The notes below the pieces were generated by a model, which had not been told where the DNA came from, did no database searches, and saw nothing but the letters and a program-made list of their open reading frames with translations. Source: Watersipora subatra (lineage: Eukaryota; Bryozoa; Gymnolaemata; Cheilostomatida; Watersiporidae). From it: DNA of 64,000 nt. Of this stretch, positions 1 through 12,396 are shown in pieces. Numbering within the stretch: the stretch's first letter is position 1; each line of letters opens with the position of its first letter. A program made the translations under genes and the position numbers. The stretch lies in the NCBI RefSeq assembly GCF_963576615.1, contig NC_088714.1, forward strand, positions 4,030,001 through 4,094,000. The letters are read 5' to 3'.

Positions 1-600
1 CAAGGAGCAAGAAGCCAAACCGACCAGCGTGGTCAGGTACAAGCCTAACAAAACTTGCCTGCCAAAATGATCAATCGAGTCACTGGAGCCAAAGCCAACT
101 CAGCAATTCCCTGTCGTCTCCCCTCAACCGAGCCAGTCTGAATCTACTAAGCGGCAGAACTAGCCTATGAGTAGCCTTATTGCTGAACCGACCAGACTGC
201 AACTTACCCTAACACAGCCTGAGTCATGTTCAGACCATCTGACTCGGATCTTAAGATGTCCATCATCTAACCAGACACTGTATCGTCCCCAGCAAGAGCG
301 AACTCGACAGCTTTTAAAAGATAGCCATTGCTGGCAGTAGTTGGCTATGCGCACTTCTACTATGATTTCATCACAGAAGCTAAAGGAAGATGAGTGTGCC
401 TTAGTGGAATCAGAGGTCTGCCCCCTCGAGAACAGGGTTCGGCCGCATCGGCTTTGGTCCTAGCTGATATATTTTTCCCAAGAGGAGTAGGTGACCACCA
501 AGGCCTCCACTTGCAAGGAAAGTGCAGCGGCTGATCGCTGAGCCTAGAGTCGAGTGAGAAAAGAGAAGACAAAATATAGAGCTTCCTCAATAGAGCTTCT
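1..600. other. Unassigned GC-richer stretch
   Basis: This stretch looks visibly richer in G+C than most of the window. It has short open frames on the minus strand (about 60 to 76 codons) with no recognisable domain, signal peptide or repeat. I see no splice-bounded coding exon. It could be the edge of a gene or repeat lying mainly outside the window. I assign no function. Confidence 0.3.
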
Positions 601-858
601 GGTCAGTTAAGCATCGGCTACCGAATCAGCGGCCTTTGACTGAGGAGCAGGGCTTAACATTGCTCAAAAACTATATAAGGATTCTAAATGAGCCAAGGAA
701 AACAGAACATCAGGACGTTTCACATCATGCAGTTTATTGTATGTCTATTGCATCTTGAACTGAACCCATATATATTTGTGAAATACATATGCTTATTGCT
801 TTGTACTCGAGTGGTTCGTTTCTTGGAGAGCAAATAGAGGAACTCGGTGGGTTCCTCT

Positions 859-993
859 ACGCTATGTTTTGTAGTTGGGCAGTTTCAGGCCAGCAGGCAG
901 CTATTCCTGACTCTGCAATTAGAGTTCCCACTTGTAGTTGGGTTCTGCTGGTTGTTTAGTGAGCGTCTGTCATGTGAATCTATGTGCTGCTTC
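859..993 (-). mobile_element. Penelope-like element fragment, inverted piece
   Basis: This stretch is the diverged reverse complement of 1287-1420, which belongs to the plus-strand Penelope-like fragment next to it. It covers the linker before the GIY-YIG endonuclease. Opposed partial copies are common in Penelope-like elements, so this pair is probably one complex insertion. It is a fossil fragment with no coding capacity. Confidence 0.6.
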
Positions 994-1139
994 ATGTTAG
1001 ATATGTAGGAAGGGTTCTGGTATGATGGTGCTGCTTAGTTGAATTCATGCTATTTACTAGAGAGTGCGGTTAGTCTTAAGTTAGTACTCAACGATAGAGG
1101 ATATAGCCACACACTCATGCACAAGCTCGTCTCAGCCAG

Positions 1140-1680
1140 TACAACCCACCTTATAACGCCGATGTACAAACTAACTTAGGAAGAAATTTAATAAACATTA
1201 AAGATACATGCTTCTCCCAACACACCCGCCGCAAAAGCATTTAACAGACATACACTAAAACTCAGCTACTCCTGTATGCTTAACGTAAAACAGCACATAG
1301 ATTCACATAACAGACGCTTGCTAAACAACCACCAAAACCAAATTACAAGTAGAAACTGTATTTGTAAAGTCAGGAATAACTGCCCACTAGACGGAAACTG
1401 CCTAACTACAAACATAGTATACTAGGCTATAGTGACTAGAGAAGACACAAACACTGAGGGCACCTACATAGGACCATGTACCACCAACTTCAAAACTAGA
1501 TATGGAAACCACAAGACCTCATTCATACACAGTGACAAACAAAACAATATAAAACTTAGAAAACACATCTGGAAGCGTAGGACTGGCAATACAAGTCGTA
1601 AGATTAAACTAGAAATTATGCAGAAAGCTAAACCATTAAAACCTAACAAAGAAATTCTATCTGTGCCTCACTGAAAAGTA
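1140..1680 (+). mobile_element. Penelope-like element fragment, GIY-YIG endonuclease end
   Basis: Reading the plus strand gives the Cys-rich linker typical of endonuclease-bearing Penelope-like elements, followed by a GIY-YIG-type core (TYIGPCTTNFKTRYGNHK) and an HIW segment, as in Neptune/Penelope relatives. Only the 3' part of the element is present and the reverse transcriptase is missing. It is a broken old copy. A related but distinct copy lies at 47490-49490. Confidence 0.7.
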
Positions 1681-2040
1681 CTACATCATTTGCAGGATAA
1701 AAACAACTACCCTAAACAAATAAATGTGACATCAACAAAACACACAGACACTCCAAGAAATATCTTTTAAGCCGCTCCAATCCAGGCTGAGGCAGAGCTA
1801 TGAACAACACCAGTAACAACAGGAGAGGCAATTCTAACAGCCATACACTCTCTACTGGTAACTTGAAAAGTTTAGAAGCACAAAACAGACCAGACGTTCT
1901 CTAGAGAGAAACACCAACCTAGAAAAAGATAAGTAACCTTAACTATTCCAACGCTCCAGTTATTTATGACACTTCGCACTTTTCACAGTGTAGAGTGTAG
2001 AGTATATTATATGTACATGTATATAAACATGAACCAGCTG

Positions 2041-2465
2041 AATGCCCGGCATTGCATGAACAATAAAATAACTACTTAACAGATTTGAGTAACTTAAGCT
2101 AGTAACTTAAGTTAGTAACTTAAGCTAGTCTAGTACTTTGCTGTAATTGTAGCCAACTTGTAAACGTTACGCATCATGAACTCTCAGGCAATCAATCATG
2201 ATCTTCAAGCATGCAAGCAGTAACCAATAGTATTTTTACAAGTACTTCAAGCCCGTATTTTAATTAAGTGTATTGAGTATGACCACAATTATTCTATAGT
2301 ATAGCAATGTAGCCACTTAGCCTAGTAGAGAGCACGCTTGTCTGCAGACCTGGAAGTTTTGAGTTCCATTCCAGTGCAAAGCAGATTTTTTGTTCCTGCA
2401 ACTTTATTGCTATAACTGGACACATGAGCGACAGACAGACACCAGACAAACAAACATTGAGATTC
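2041..2465 (+). mobile_element. tRNA-derived SINE (family A)
   Basis: The copy begins with a motif shared by several dispersed repeats here (AATGCCCGGCATTGCATGAA). It contains a tRNA-like region around 2313-2375 with a box A-like start and a degenerate box B-like GTTTTGAGTTCCATTCC. It ends in a shared tail (CTATAACTGGACACATGAGC) followed by a CAGACA-rich end. Relatives lie at 24128-24270 and 32665-32970. It ends just before exon 1 of the partial membrane-protein copy. Confidence 0.65.
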
Positions 2466-2488
2466 GTGTATATAGATGTTAATTTTAG

Positions 2489-4363
2489 AGAAAACTGGAT
2501 TCGAGGTGAAAGAATTCTATAACATCACTACAGGCATCCTTTTGATTACTGTTGGGATATGTTGCTGCATTCGAGGCTGGGGGTCTTACGCTCGTTCGCG
2601 CGGAAGAAATGGTAAAATATAATCACAAAGACCTGTTGGTATGCAAGTTGTTTATAATTTTATTTTAGTAGAAACATTATCTAGTGTACTTCAGTTTTAA
2701 ACAGTAATCATTAACTTCCTGATGAGTTAGCATTCAGGTAGACCCACTGCTTAATCAATGCACTTATAGAGTTAGACTTGAGGCTTCTTGCATGATTACT
2801 ATGTAAGTGTCTAAATTGGTGTACACACTGACCTTACTACAGTTTTGCTCTATAAGTAGTATGAATCTAACAAACACTAAACTTTAGGAAATCTGTGTGC
2901 TCCTGGTAGTACTGTGTGATCAATTTCTCCCATCTCTTCTACACTTCTAGAAATACTGTGTGATCAACTTTGTATAACTCTTATAAACTTTTAGTAGTAC
3001 TGTATGATCAACTTTGTATACCTCTTATATACTTCTAGTAGTACTGTGTGATCTACTTTGTATCCCTCTTATATACATGTACTTGTAGTAGTACTGTGTG
3101 ATCAACTTTGTATTCCTCTTATATACATCTAGCAGTACTATTTGATCTAGCATATTTAGGTGCAGACTTCTTTATTATATCGTAGAACAAATTAGTGTTA
3201 TATATACTTGTCACACTGTTAAAAATTTGGTCTGCTTAGCTGAAACCTTTATGTTAAAGATTGCCTCATCAAAACATCAACGACACGATAGTTTTTACTA
3301 TTATAGTGGAAAGGACCAATGCAATGCGAGTTGGTATGAGAGTTGAAGCTGCGACAGGCGTGACAGCAGCAGGAACATATGTACGTGGGGTAGCAGGAAA
3401 TACCCAAGTACATTCCCCCACACCATCCGGTAACACTTATTATTGATTCAGACTTGGACAAAAATATTTGTCTAACCATAAATTTCCTTAGCCAGAGATG
3501 GCTCTAAAGCAAGAGTATGCTAACAAGCAAGAAATATGATGAGTAATATTGGTCGATATGCTCATTCGTGAAGCCAATACTAACAAAAAATCGTCACAAA
3601 CTAATAACAGATTTTAAGCTAATGCGCAGGCAACTTTCATAAAAAAATAAATAAAAAAGTGTTTGGCTCACAGTGAACGACCACTAATTACAAATTCTAT
3701 TCTAGTCGAACCGCCAACAACTAATGGCACCCTCTCTCAATTCTTCCAGTGTGTAATTGTAGTAAAAATGACTATCAATACTTTTCCTTCCAAGATACAG
3801 ATGGTATTTAATCACAGTTTTTCTGATAAAAACTTTTTACAAATCCCCACAGTTTTTAACAAAAAATTTTAATCAGAACTTGTCAAACTGCATTTTTTAA
3901 ATAATGTGAAATTGGGAATATCTAACATGTTAGCTAGTACAATGTTTGTAAGTCATCTAACTTTCTTATGCTATCATATCAGACAAACTATATACTGTAT
4001 GCAGGCGTATACTACCATATCAGACAAACTACAGTATATACCGTATGCAGGCGTATATTACCGTATCAGACAAGTTATATACTGCATGCAGGCGTATATT
4101 ATGGTCTTACAAATATAACCTGATAATATGCTAGCAGGTGACCAGCATGGGGTATCTATTATTCAGGCTATAGTTCACTCGGAACATTGGGAACTACTTC
4201 AGGGCCGTATCCCCCACCTCCTCCTAGATATGGATTACCTACTGGCGATTATGATGTAACTCTGGGTGGTTACGGTGTACAAAGATCACCTGCTAATGAA
4301 GGAACACCGCAGCCATTTGAGGGTTTTGCCCGTCTCCAGTCCCTAGATAGACATGCACGGTAG
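2489..4363 (+). CDS. Single-pass membrane protein with Pro-rich tail, copy 1 (partial)
   Basis: Three exons are supported: 2489-2611, 3307-3429 and 4167-4363. All are joined in phase 1 with AG/GT borders, and each matches an exon of the full copy at 12397-18772. Exon 1 holds a membrane segment (GILLITVGICCCIRGW). Exon 2 is Gly/Ala/Thr-rich, where copy 2 is Gly/Ala-rich. Exon 3 starts GYSSLGTLGTTSGPYPPPPP and ends at a TAG at 4361. The tail diverges from copy 2 after the word GFA, so the terminal PPPY and about 14 residues are gone. No ectodomain exons are recognisable upstream, where Penelope and SINE sequence lies; they are outside the window or lost. It may be a decaying duplicate or an altered but expressed paralogue. 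The family is not recognised. Confidence 0.6.
2890..3150 (+). repeat. Intronic 44-bp minisatellite, short array
   Basis: About five to six degenerate units of roughly 44 bp carry the core TAGTAGTACTGTGTGATCAA and CTTTGTATACCTCTTATA. The array lies in the intron after the membrane-segment exon. The same unit occupies the homologous intron of copy 2 in a longer array (15508-16020), so the repeat predates the gene duplication. Confidence 0.85.
3975..4105 (+). repeat. Short tandem repeat, three ~45-bp units
   Basis: Three units share ATATCAGACAAACTATATAC and TGCAGGCGTATATTA with small indels. They lie in the last intron of copy 1, about 60 bp before its final exon. No equivalent is seen in copy 2, so the array arose or was lost after duplication. 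Confidence 0.8.
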
Positions 4364-4569
4364 AAGACCAGGCAAAAAGCCAGCAATGAATTTAAATGAA
4401 ATCTTTTAATGTTTAATTATGAATTATTTATAGAATATGATATATATAACTAATAGCTGCTAGTACAAATTATTCTTAGAAGCAAGATATTAAAAAATTT
4501 GAATGTGACTTCATGTCCAATATTGACGAAATTAACACGGTGTGTTTATATTAATTTTACCTATTAGAC

Positions 4570-4870
4570 ATCTCCAAACAAACCGGTTGATGTACTGAGT
4601 CATGTTGCACACCAAACTGCAACACATTGCCGACACAGTTGAGAACAGATTGTATTTGGGAGTTATGTACTCTACAAACTATGCATGCTCAACAGTAACA
4701 AAAGACAACATAACAACTCCACCACATGGTTGAGTATCCATTAGGTTATACTAATTCATGCAGACATCAGTATTTGAACATACTAGTAAAACTTAAACAG
4801 ATAAACTCATGAAGTGGCCGTGACTTTAGACTGAATGTAAATAAGCTCTTGCCTGAATAGAAAGCAGGCT
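4570..4870 (+). repeat. Duplicated 3' flank of the membrane-protein gene (copy 1)
   Basis: The sequence downstream of copy 1 aligns with 18910-19210 downstream of copy 2, sharing long near-identical blocks such as GTACTCTACAAACTATGCAT. This shows the duplication was a DNA segment reaching at least 300-500 bp past the stop codon. A third short match lies at 10625-10680. Confidence 0.85.
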
Positions 4871-5339
4871 AATAAATTTTTTCTGATTATAACAATAATC
4901 AACAGTGGTATATCCCACCTACTAAGAAGACAAAATTTACATGAATCAGAAAGACAGAAACCTGTCGGTGAGATCACATATCACTGAACTTGTCACTGTC
5001 ATCAACTGATGTATTCTTTTGTCAGTCTGAGAACACTTCTTTGCCTTTTGATCACATTTCTAAGAAATTTAAAATATCAGAGTAACAACATAAAAAGCAA
5101 TCTAGGTGAAAGTGAATTTTCATACTGATGCTGTTATCTAGTTAATTGCATTATAATATTTGGAACTACTACAGCTGCCTCAAATATATAACCTGGTTTA
5201 TTTATAGGAAAAAAAATTGAACAGCATTCAAATTGTCATTGTCTTTGTTATCAGGGAGCTATTTTCCCATATATGCAAAGGAAAAGAAGCACACCGCGTT
5301 GTAGTTTTCGTACTTATCTAACAACAACAACGCCTTTGC

Positions 5340-8300
5340 AACAAGTCACTGCATCTCATCATCAGTGTTTATACTCAAGTCTTCACAAGTCACTGCATCT
5401 CATCATCCGTGTTTATACTCAAGTCTTCACAAGTCTCTGCATCTCACCATCTGTGTTTATACTCAAGTCTTCACAAGTCTCTGCGTCTCATCATCTGTGT
5501 TTATACTCAAGTCTACACAAGTCTCTGCACCTCATCATCCGTGTTTATACTCAAGTCTTCACAAGTCTCTGCATCTCATCATCCGTGTTTATACTCAAGT
5601 CTTCACAGGTCTCTGCATCTCATAATCTGTGTTTATACTCAAGTCTTCACAAATCTCTGCATCTCATCATCCGTGTTTATACTCAAGTCTTTACAAATCT
5701 CTGCATCTCATCATCAGTGTTTATACTCAAGTCTCCACAAGTCACTGCATCTCATCATCTGTGTTTATATTCAAGTCTCCACAAGTCTCTGCATCTCATC
5801 ATCAGTGTTTATACTCAAGTCTTCACAAGTCTCTGCATCTCATCATCAGTGTTTATACTCAAGTCTTCACAAGTCACTGCATCTCATCATCCGTGTTTAT
5901 ACTCAAGTCTTCACAAGTCTCTGCATCTCATCATCAGTGTTTATACTCAAGTCTTTACAAGTCACTGCATCTCATCATCTGTGTTTATACTCAAGTCTCC
6001 ACAAGTCTCTGCATCTCATCATCCGTGTTTATACTCAAGTCTTCACAAGTCTCTGCATCTCATCATCAGTGTTTATACTCAAGTCTCCACAAGTCACTGC
6101 ATCTCATCATCCGTGTTTATACTCAAGTCTCCACAAGTCTCTGCATCTCATCATCTGTGTTTATACTCAAGTCTCCACAAGTCTCTGCATCTCATCATCC
6201 GTGTTTATACTCAAGTCTTCACAAGTCTCTGCGTCTCATCATCTGTGTTTATACTCAAGTCTTCACAAGTCACTGCATCTCATCATCTGTGTTTATACTC
6301 AAGTCTCCACAAGTCTCTGCATCTCATCATCCGTGTTTATACTCAAGTCTTCACAAGTCTCTGCATCTCATCATCCGTGTTTATACTCAAGTCTTCACAG
6401 GTCTCTGCATCTCATAATCTGTGTTTATACTCAAGTCTTCACAAATCTCTGCATCTCATCATCCGTGTTTATACTCAAGTCTTCACAAATCTCTGCATCT
6501 CATCATCCGTGTTTATACTCAAGTCTTTACAAATCACTGCATCTCATCATCTGTGTTTATACTCAAGTCTCCACAAGTCTCTGCATCTCATCATCCGTGT
6601 TTATACTCAAGTCTTCACAAGTCTCTGCATCTCATCATCAGTGTTTATACTCAAGTCTTGACAAGTCTCTGCATCTCATCATCAGTGTTTATACTCAAGT
6701 CTCCACAAGTCTCTGCATCTCATCATCAGTGTTTATACTCAAGTCTCCACAAGTCTCTGCATCTCATCATCAGTGTTTATACTCAAGTCTTCACAAGGTT
6801 CTGCATCTCATCATCTGTGTTTATACTCAAGTCTTCACAAGTCTCTGCATCTAATCATCTGTGTTTATACTCAAGTCTCCACAAGTCTCTGCATCTCATC
6901 ATCCGTGTTTATGCTCAAGTCTTCACAAGTCTCTGCATCTCATCATCAGTGTTTATACTCAAGTCTTGACAAGTCTCTGCATCTCATCATCTGTGTTTAT
7001 ACTCAAGTCTCCACAAGTCTCTGCATCTCATCATCAGTGTTTATACTCAAGTCTTCACAAGTCTCTGCATCTCATCATCAGTGTTTATACTCAAGTCTTG
7101 ACAAGTCTCTGCATCTCATCATCCGTGTTTATACTCAAGTCTTCACAAGTCTCTGCATCTCATCATCAGTGTTTATACTCAAGTCTTCACAAGTCTCTGC
7201 ATCTCATCATCTGTGTTTATACTCAAGTCTCCACAAGTCACTGCATCTCATCATCTGTGTTTATACTCAAGTCTCCACAAGTCTCTGCATCTCATCATCC
7301 GTGTTTATACTCAAGTCTTCACAAGTCACTGCATCTCATCATCTGTGTTTATACTCAAGTCTCCACAAGTCACTGCATCTCATCATCTGTGTTTATACTC
7401 AAGTCTCCACAAGTCTCTGCATCTCATCATCCGTGTTTATGCTCAAGTCTTCACAAGTCTCTGCATCTCATCATCAGTGTTTATACTCAAGTCTTGACAA
7501 GTCTCTGCATCTCATCATCTGTGTTTATACTCAAGTCTCCACAAGTCTCTGCATCTCATCATCAGTGTTTATACTCAAGTCTTCACAAGTCTCTGCATCT
7601 CATCATCAGTGTTTATACTCAAGTCTTTACAAGTCACTGCATCTCATCATCTGTGTTTATACTCAAGTCTCCACAAGTCTCTGCATCTCATCATCCGTGT
7701 TTATACTCAAGTCTTCACAAGTCTCTGCATCTCATCATCAGTGTTTATACTCAAGTCTTCACAAGTCACTGCATCTCATCATCCGTGTTTATACTCAAGT
7801 CTTCACAAGTCTCTGCATCTCATCATCAGTGTTTATACTCAAGTCTTTACAAGTCACTGCATCTCATCATCTGTGTTTATACTCAAGTCTCCACAAGTCT
7901 CTGCATCTCATCATCCGTGTTTATACTCAAGTCTTCACAAGTCTCTGCATCTCATCATCAGTGTTTATACTCAAGTCTCCACAAGTCACTGCATCTCATC
8001 ATCCGTGTTTATACTCAAGTCTCCACAAGTCTCTGCATCTCATCATCTGTGTTTATACTCAAGTCTCCACAAGTCTCTGCATCTCATCATCCGTGTTTAT
8101 ACTCAAGTCTTCACAAGTCTCTGCGTCTCATCATCTGTGTTTATACTCAAGTCTTCACAAGTCACTGCATCTCATCATCTGTGTTTATACTCAAGTCTCC
8201 ACAAGTCTCTGCATCTCATCATCCGTGTTTATACTCAAGTCTTCACAAGTCTCTGCATCTCATCATCCGTGTTTATACTCAAGTCTTCACAGGTCTCTGC

Positions 8301-10575
8301 ATCTCATAATCTGTGTTTATACTCAAGTCTTCACAAATCTCTGCATCTCATCATCCGTGTTTATACTCAAGTCTTCACAAATCTCTGCATCTCATCATCC
8401 GTGTTTATACTCAAGTCTTTACAAATCACTGCATCTCATCATCTGTGTTTATACTCAAGTCTCCACAAGTCTCTGCATCTCATCATCCGTGTTTATACTC
8501 AAGTCTTCACAAGTCTCTGCATCTCATCATCAGTGTTTATACTCAAGTCTTGACAAGTCTCTGCATCTCATCATCAGTGTTTATACTCAAGTCTCCACAA
8601 GTCTCTGCATCTCATCATCAGTGTTTATACTCAAGTCTCCACAAGTCTCTGCATCTCATCATCAGTGTTTATACTCAAGTCTTCACAAGGTTCTGCATCT
8701 CATCATCAGTGTTTATACTCAAGTCTTCACAAGTCTCTGCATCTAATCATCTGTGTTTATACTCAAGTCTCCACAAGTCTCTGCATCTCATCATCCGTGT
8801 TTATACTCAAGTCTTCACAAGTCACTGCATCTCATCATCTGTGTTTATACTCAAGTCTCCACAAGTCACTGCATCTCATCATCTGTGTTTATACTCAAGT
8901 CTCCACAAGTCTCTGCATCTCATCATCCGTGTTTATGCTCAAGTCTTCACAAGTCTCTGCATCTCATCATCAGTGTTTATACTCAAGTCTTGACAAGTCT
9001 CTGCATCTCATCATCTGTGTTTATACTCAAGTCTCCACAAGTCTCTGCATCTCATCATCAGTGTTTATACTCAAGTCTTCACAAGTCTCTGCATCTCATC
9101 ATCAGTGTTTATACTCAAGTCTTTACAAGTCACTGCATCTCATCATCTGTGTTTATACTCAAGTCTCCACAAGTCTCTGCATCTCATCATCCGTGTTTAT
9201 ACTCAAGTCTTCACAAATCTCTGCATCTCATCATCCGTGTTTATACTCAAGTCTTTACAAATCACTGCATCTCATCATCTGTGTTTATACTCAAGTCTCC
9301 ACAAGTCACTGCATCTCATCATCTGTGTTTATACTCAAGTCTACACAAGTCTCTGCATCTCATCATCCGTGTTTATACTCAAGGCTTCACAAGTCTCTGC
9401 ATCTCATCATCAGTGTTTATACTCAAGTCTTCACAAGTCTCTGCATCTCATCATCCGTGTTTATACTCAAGTCTTCACAAGTCACTGCATCTCATCATCT
9501 GTGTTTATACTCAAGTCTTCACAAGTCTCTGCATCTCATCATCCGTGTTTATACTCAAGTCTTCACAAGTCACTGCATCTCATCATCTGTGTTTATACTC
9601 AAGTCTCCACAAGTCACTGCATCTCATCATCTGTGTTTATACTCAAGTCTCCACAAGTCTCTGCATCTCATCATCCATGTTTATACTCAAGGCTTCACAA
9701 GTCTCTGCATCTCATCATCAGTGTTTATACTCAAGTCTTCACAAGTCTCTGCATCTCATCATCCGTGTTTATACTCAAGTCTTCACAAGTCACTGCATCT
9801 CATCATCTGTGTTTATACTCAAGTCTTCACGAGTCTCTGCATCTCATCATCAGTGTTTATACTCAAGTCTACACAAGTCTCTGCATCTCATCATCTGTGT
9901 TAATACTCAAGTCTTCACAAGTCTCTGCGTCTCATCATCTGTGTTTATACTCAAGTCTTTACAAGTCTGCACCTCATCATCCGTGTTTATACTCAAGTCT
10001 TCACAAGTCACTGCATCTCATCATCTGTGTTTATACTCAAGTCTACACAAGTCTCTGCATCTCATCATCTGTGTTTATACTCAAGGCTTCACAAGTCTCT
10101 GCATCTCATCATCTGTGTTTATACTCAAGTCTACACAAGTCTCTGCATCTCATCATCAGTGTTTATACTCAAGTCTTCACAAGTCACTGCATCTCATCAT
10201 CTGTGTTTATACTCAAGGCTTCACAAATCTCTGCATCTCATAATCTGTGTTTATACTCAAGTCTTTACAAGTCTGCATCTCATCATCAGTGTTTATACTC
10301 AAGTCTACACAAGTCTCTGCATCTCATCATCTGTGTTTATACTCAAGTCTCCACAGGTCTCTGCATCTCATCATCTGTGTTTATACTCAAGTCTTCACAA
10401 GTCTCTGCATCTCATCATCCGTGTTTATACTCAAGTCTTCACAAGTCTCTGCATCTAATCATCTGTGTTTATACTCAAGCCTTCACAAGTCTCTGCATCT
10501 CACCATCTGTGTTTATACTCAAGTCTTCACAAGTCTCTGCATCTAATTATTCGTGTTCACACTCAAGTTCTTTCA
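5340..10575 (+). repeat. Giant 44-bp satellite array with higher-order structure
   Basis: About 119 head-to-tail units of exactly 44 bp carry the words CTGCATCTCATCATC, GTGTTTATACTCAAGTC and (T/C)CACAAGT. Variants at a few positions recur in blocks. About 5813-6906 is repeated at 7705-8798 with a 1,892-bp offset (43 units). A block at 6906-7026 recurs at 7434 (12 units later) and 8930 (34 units later). Because 44 is not a multiple of three and the unit lacks plus-strand stops, all three plus frames stay open for hundreds of codons. These frames have no independent support as protein. The 3' end decays through shortened and diverged units between about 9950 and 10575. Confidence 0.97.
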
Positions 10576-10624
10576 AGTTTCCTAATAGTACTGCATTTTA
10601 ACAACATCCATATGAACCAGGCGT

Positions 10625-10680
10625 TACTGGCAGAGCTGAGAACAGACTGTATTTGGGGGTTATCTCCTCTACGAACTATT
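10625..10680 (+). repeat. Third fragment of the duplicated 3' flank
   Basis: The stretch resembles the 3' flanks of both gene copies (GAGAACAGACTGTATTTGGG followed by TTAT and CTCTACGAACTATT). It sits about 50 bp past the satellite. It suggests that a third, now mostly erased, unit once existed or that the satellite expanded inside a flank copy. Confidence 0.6.
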
Positions 10681-10689
10681 GTGACGTGA

Positions 10690-12390
10690 TTCTATCTATG
10701 GCTGCAAATCAACAGAAACGTGAAACTTCTGGTCTTTAAGTCTACTACTCTTCAGCCAAGTTCTGAGGCAACGAAGAGCAGTTTTGAATTAAATTTCTTC
10801 ATTACTTTTCAACCAGCGCAAAGCTGATAATCAACTTTTTATGTCACTACCAAGAAAACAATTTTGCAACCATTTAAGCAAAGCTAACATATTTGACTCT
10901 AAAAAGACTTTTTATTTATAAAAAACATAAAAGTGAATTAAAAAAAGGTGTAAGCAGCTTAAAACTTTAAAAAATGATGAGCAGGTAAAATAAACGTTAA
11001 AAGTTAACATCTTTAAAATGTTGTTCTATTATTATTATGAGGGTAATTGTTACTTTTTCAACAGTTCATACATAAGAATTAACAAAATAAAACAAATTTG
11101 TTTCTGAATTAGAATTTGGAAATTGTGAAAGATATTTAAAGTATGCTTGAAATTTAAATAGCATTCTATTGAAAAGTAACATGTATTGAGTATGACTTGA
11201 AGCGCCAATTTGTAAGGAAATTTTCAACATTACAAACATGTCTTGCATAAAAATTATGAAGCAATGAGATTTGCTGGCTTGATTCTCATACACATCATCT
11301 GTGCTAGCGCAGAATACTATAACTTTTATCACGCATGTTTAAACAGTGTTGATGGACTCTCTATTGATGCACCTCGCTCGCTGTCAAATCCAGTAAGTCC
11401 CTAATAATACGTAGTTTGCTATATCTATGACCACCCGCAATACACGGAGTACAAATTAACTAAAGTAAAAATATCTTACCAGAGACTGACTATAAAGCTG
11501 GTATTTAGTAAGATATCTCATTCTTCTACAAACTTGACAACTTCAAAGAAATGAACACAAACACCATAAACAAAATCGATGAAAGGAAGCAGCGATCGAA
11601 TTATTGATCTGAGAGTGATCTTGTAAAGTTTAGGATTCACTAAAACTGTGCAAAGTTGTGCCCTCTTGAACGAAATTTACCTATCTGAGCTTATTAGATA
11701 GAAAACACCATTAGTAACAGCAAAAATGCAATTATTCAGATTGGAATCCATATGGCTAGACGATCTTTGATTTCTGGAGTATGAATTTAGCTCCGTTCGA
11801 ATTAAGAATTTTCATAGTCTTCACCACTGATTGGGTACCATTCAATCCTGTTGATCAAACAGGATTGATCAACAGCTATTCCTATTATACCTTATACCTA
11901 TAGCTAGTATAATCATACTAGTTATGCCATAGGTGGTTCTCGCAAATAACTCTATAGAATCATTGTAGATAAAGCTTACCCTTAATAACATTGTACAGAC
12001 ATTATAGATACAACTTATTCCTACAGATAACTCTGTACAGATATTATAGGTACAAGTTATTCCTACAGATAACTCTGTACAAACAGTATATTAATAATGT
12101 TATTATTACTTATAGTATTAAGTTGTATCTATAATATTGTATATATCTGGAATGTTTTGCGTGCACCTTTACATTTGTTTTGCATTTTTACAGATAACTC
12201 TATACAGTTATTATAGATAGAACTTACTTTTATAACAATCAATTATATCTGTAATTATTGTGTAGAATTGTTTATAAAATTAGATTTATGTATTATAATT
12301 TCATGAAGTTATCTACATTACTTTAGTTTTTATTAAAAATGTATGTACTTACTGTTGATTTAAATTTTAACACTTGTGAGTAAGATATGC
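10690..12390. other. AT-rich intergenic stretch with a degenerate 42-bp repeat
   Basis: I see no convincing gene. From about 11940 to 12235 there are three to four degenerate copies of a ~42-bp unit containing CAGATAACTCTGTACAG and TTATAGATACAACTTATTCC. A small inverted repeat (TGTTGATCAA...TTGATCAACA) lies near 11845-11875. Minus-strand frames around 11066-11332 show no domain or splice support. Confidence 0.4.
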
Positions 12391-12396
12391 CTCCAG

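Noticed and set aside
1432-1674. Small gene of 80 codons
   Set aside because: The translation is the GIY-YIG end of a Penelope-like element, not a host protein.
5273-10601. Several 200-650 residue open frames rich in Ser/His/Leu repeats
   Set aside because: They are the three plus frames of one 44-bp satellite with no start context, domains or exon structure; length follows from the period not being a multiple of three.
11066-11332. 88-codon minus-strand frame
   Set aside because: It is AT-rich, has no recognisable domain, no splice context and no related sequence in the window.
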